The notes under the pieces are model-generated. The model searched no databases and was not told where the DNA came from. It saw only the letters and a list, made by a program, of their open reading frames with translations. The position numbers and the translations under genes are program-made. DNA of 32,445 nucleotides from contig CALBDW010000032.1 of the NCBI GenBank assembly GCA_937927435.1, positions 1 through 32,445 of the forward strand, given 5' to 3'. Of this stretch, positions 31,297 through 32,445 are shown piece after piece (the stretch's first letter is position 1; the number at the start of each line of letters is the position of its first letter). The DNA comes from an uncultured Bdellovibrionales bacterium. Its GTDB lineage: Bacteria; Bdellovibrionota; Bdellovibrionia; Bdellovibrionales; JAMPXM01.

Positions 31297-32316
31297 ATGA
31301 TTGGAGATTTGAACAAATGCCGATGTCTGAACTCGTTTGTTATAAAGAACTCGGCATCGGGACGGAGAGCTTTGGGTTTTTTTGCGTCTATGGCTTTCGT
31401 ACGATACTATTCCCTGAGCAGCGCTCCGGGCGTTGATCCGCGGCCCCAAATAACGGTTAAGCGCGCGCCCGGAGGAAAATGGTCCGGTCTGATCGTAGAT
31501 GAAATCGCCCCGGGGAATATCATTGAATATGAACCGCCTCAGGGGCTGTTTGTTCTCCCTCAGAAGCTTCCGAGAAAGCTCCTCTTCTTTGCTTCAGGGA
31601 GCGGCATTACGCCCATTTATTCTATGCTGAAATCTCTAAAAATCAGCGACCAAGTCGTTGAGGCGAAAGTGTTCTACAGCAATAGAACATCGTCTAATAT
31701 TCTTTTCGCCGACGAGCTTGAGACGCTGAAAAGAGAGTTTCCATCCATTCAAGTGATTCATTTCCTCAGTCGGGAGGACAAAAAGGGTTGTCGAGGAAGA
31801 TTAACTCGAGAGTATATTGCCGCTGAACTCAACACACTCTTGTCGAACTCCAACGGGACTCTGGCTTATTTGTGCGGAAGCCAGGGCTACGTTAAGGATG
31901 TCGAGGCGTGGCTTGGCGAACTCGGACTGAGTCCTACTCAAATCAAAAAGGAAGTATTCCTGTCTTCTTCGCTATCCTCTGTGGAAAGATCGGCTCAGTC
32001 GAAGTCACAAATCCGAACCATAAACATTCCCGAGGTTGAGATTGCGTTCGAGACAGATCAAGGCGTTATCCGCGCGAACTCAAGAGGGGAGGTCTCCATA
32101 TTGGATGTGGCGCTTGACAGAGGAATTCAATGGTCGTCCGCTTGCCGCTCGGGAATTTGCGGGGCGTGCCAGATGCGTATGAAGAATGGTTCGGTAATCC
32201 AGGCAGGCGAGAGTATTTCGGGCTCGGGCAAAACGGTTCTGTCTTGCATATCGTATCCCGCTTCAGGAGAGTTGACTTTAGACTTAAAATCCTCGTCGAT
32301 GGCTGCTCTTAAGTAG
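31297..32316 (+). CDS. flavin reductase with C-terminal 2Fe-2S ferredoxin domain, 5' end disturbed
   Basis: It passes electrons from NAD(P)H through a flavin to a plant-type [2Fe-2S] cluster, as in Hcr/PaaE-like proteins. Visible parts: RYYSLSSAP (FAD, RxYS), FFASGSGITPIYSML (pyridine nucleotide), LCGSQGYV, and the cluster ligands ACRSGICGAC with a later Cys in VLSCIS. Before RYYS only a short tail exists instead of the usual 45-60 residues with a PGQF motif, so the flavin domain is truncated. None of the in-frame starts (31171, 31297, 31390) has a ribosome site. An ATG with GGAG at 31317 lies in another frame and joins this one only if a T7 run at 31377-31383 loses a base. Confidence 0.7.
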   Translation: MIGDLNKCRCLNSFVIKNSASGRRALGFFASMAFVRYYSLSSAPGVDPRPQITVKRAPGGKWSGLIVDEIAPGNIIEYEPPQGLFVLPQKLPRKLLFFASGSGITPIYSMLKSLKISDQVVEAKVFYSNRTSSNILFADELETLKREFPSIQVIHFLSREDKKGCRGRLTREYIAAELNTLLSNSNGTLAYLCGSQGYVKDVEAWLGELGLSPTQIKKEVFLSSSLSSVERSAQSKSQIRTINIPEVEIAFETDQGVIRANSRGEVSILDVALDRGIQWSSACRSGICGACQMRMKNGSVIQAGESISGSGKTVLSCISYPASGELTLDLKSSSMAALK

Positions 32317-32340
32317 GAAACCAATAGGAGATAAAGACAC

Positions 32341-32445
32341 ATGAATCTTTTCGGAACGCCTATCTCTCATTTTACTCGAAAGGTCCGCCTGCTTCTTGAT
32401 CTTTACGGCGTCGAATATGAACTTATCGACGTAGGAAATGTCGCT
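32341..32445 (+). CDS. glutathione S-transferase-like protein, N-terminal fragment (runs off the window)
   Basis: The first 35 codons read MNLFGTPISHFTRKVRLLL followed by DLYGVEYELIDVG, the thioredoxin-like N-terminal strand and helix of GST proteins, with Ser9 in the position of the usual catalytic Ser/Tyr. The ATG follows AGGAG at 24 nt after the reductase stop, so the two genes are probably co-transcribed. The rest is outside the window. Confidence 0.75.
   Translation, partial: MNLFGTPISHFTRKVRLLLDLYGVEYELIDVGNVA

Overview
The window looks like chromosome from a free-living Gram-negative bacterium, most likely of the Bdellovibrionota (Bdellovibrio/Oligoflexia type). The reasons are a TIGR02147-family gene, an mglA gene directly after recR, many exported hydrolases, and a tmRNA whose tag reads GNDYALAA. 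This placement rests on gene content read by eye, not on a database search.

Layout. 1-2073 (minus, visibly AT-richer than the rest): a small exported protein, a membrane-anchored family-5 solute-binding protein and a small unknown ORF. 2447-3517: an MscS channel with a strong terminator. 3569-9103 (minus): an exported trypsin-like protease, a methyltransferase, an exported prolyl oligopeptidase with a 13-bp hairpin over its ribosome-binding site, and an exported protein resembling siderophore synthetases. 9285-9932: unknown. 9929-16813 (minus): a long tight cluster, SRP RNA (own promoter)-dnaX-ybaB-recR-mglA-ilvE-nadA-phosphopantetheinyl transferase-PilZ protein, joining DNA replication/repair, polarity GTPase signalling and cofactor/amino-acid synthesis. 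16895-26966: srkA, a YgjP-type metallopeptidase, an ABC-F ATPase, the TIGR02147 protein, a GlmS-like SIS-domain enzyme, a PmtA-like lipid methyltransferase, rarD, an MFS exporter, mscL and a GNAT acetyltransferase.

27073-30742: tmRNA, tRNA-Ala(CGC), a lipocalin, an ArsR-SRPBCC operon under a 38-bp perfect palindrome, gene debris (a start-less open frame and a 5'-truncated DoxX gene), and then a decayed copy of the tmRNA 3' end in the same orientation. This is the layout left when an element integrates at the 3' end of ssrA, so I read 27429 to about 30740 as an old, eroded island. No integrase is visible.

30749-32445: a PaaI-like thioesterase, a flavin/2Fe-2S reductase with a disturbed 5' end (a T7 run separates an SD-preceded ATG from the main frame), and the start of a glutathione S-transferase-like gene that runs off the window.

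I found no CRISPR array, transposase, rRNA or phage gene. The observations most worth a second look are the tmRNA remnant and its island, the RBS-masking hairpin before the prolyl oligopeptidase, the long purine-rich stem-loop before the SIS-domain gene, and the exported siderophore-synthetase-like protein.
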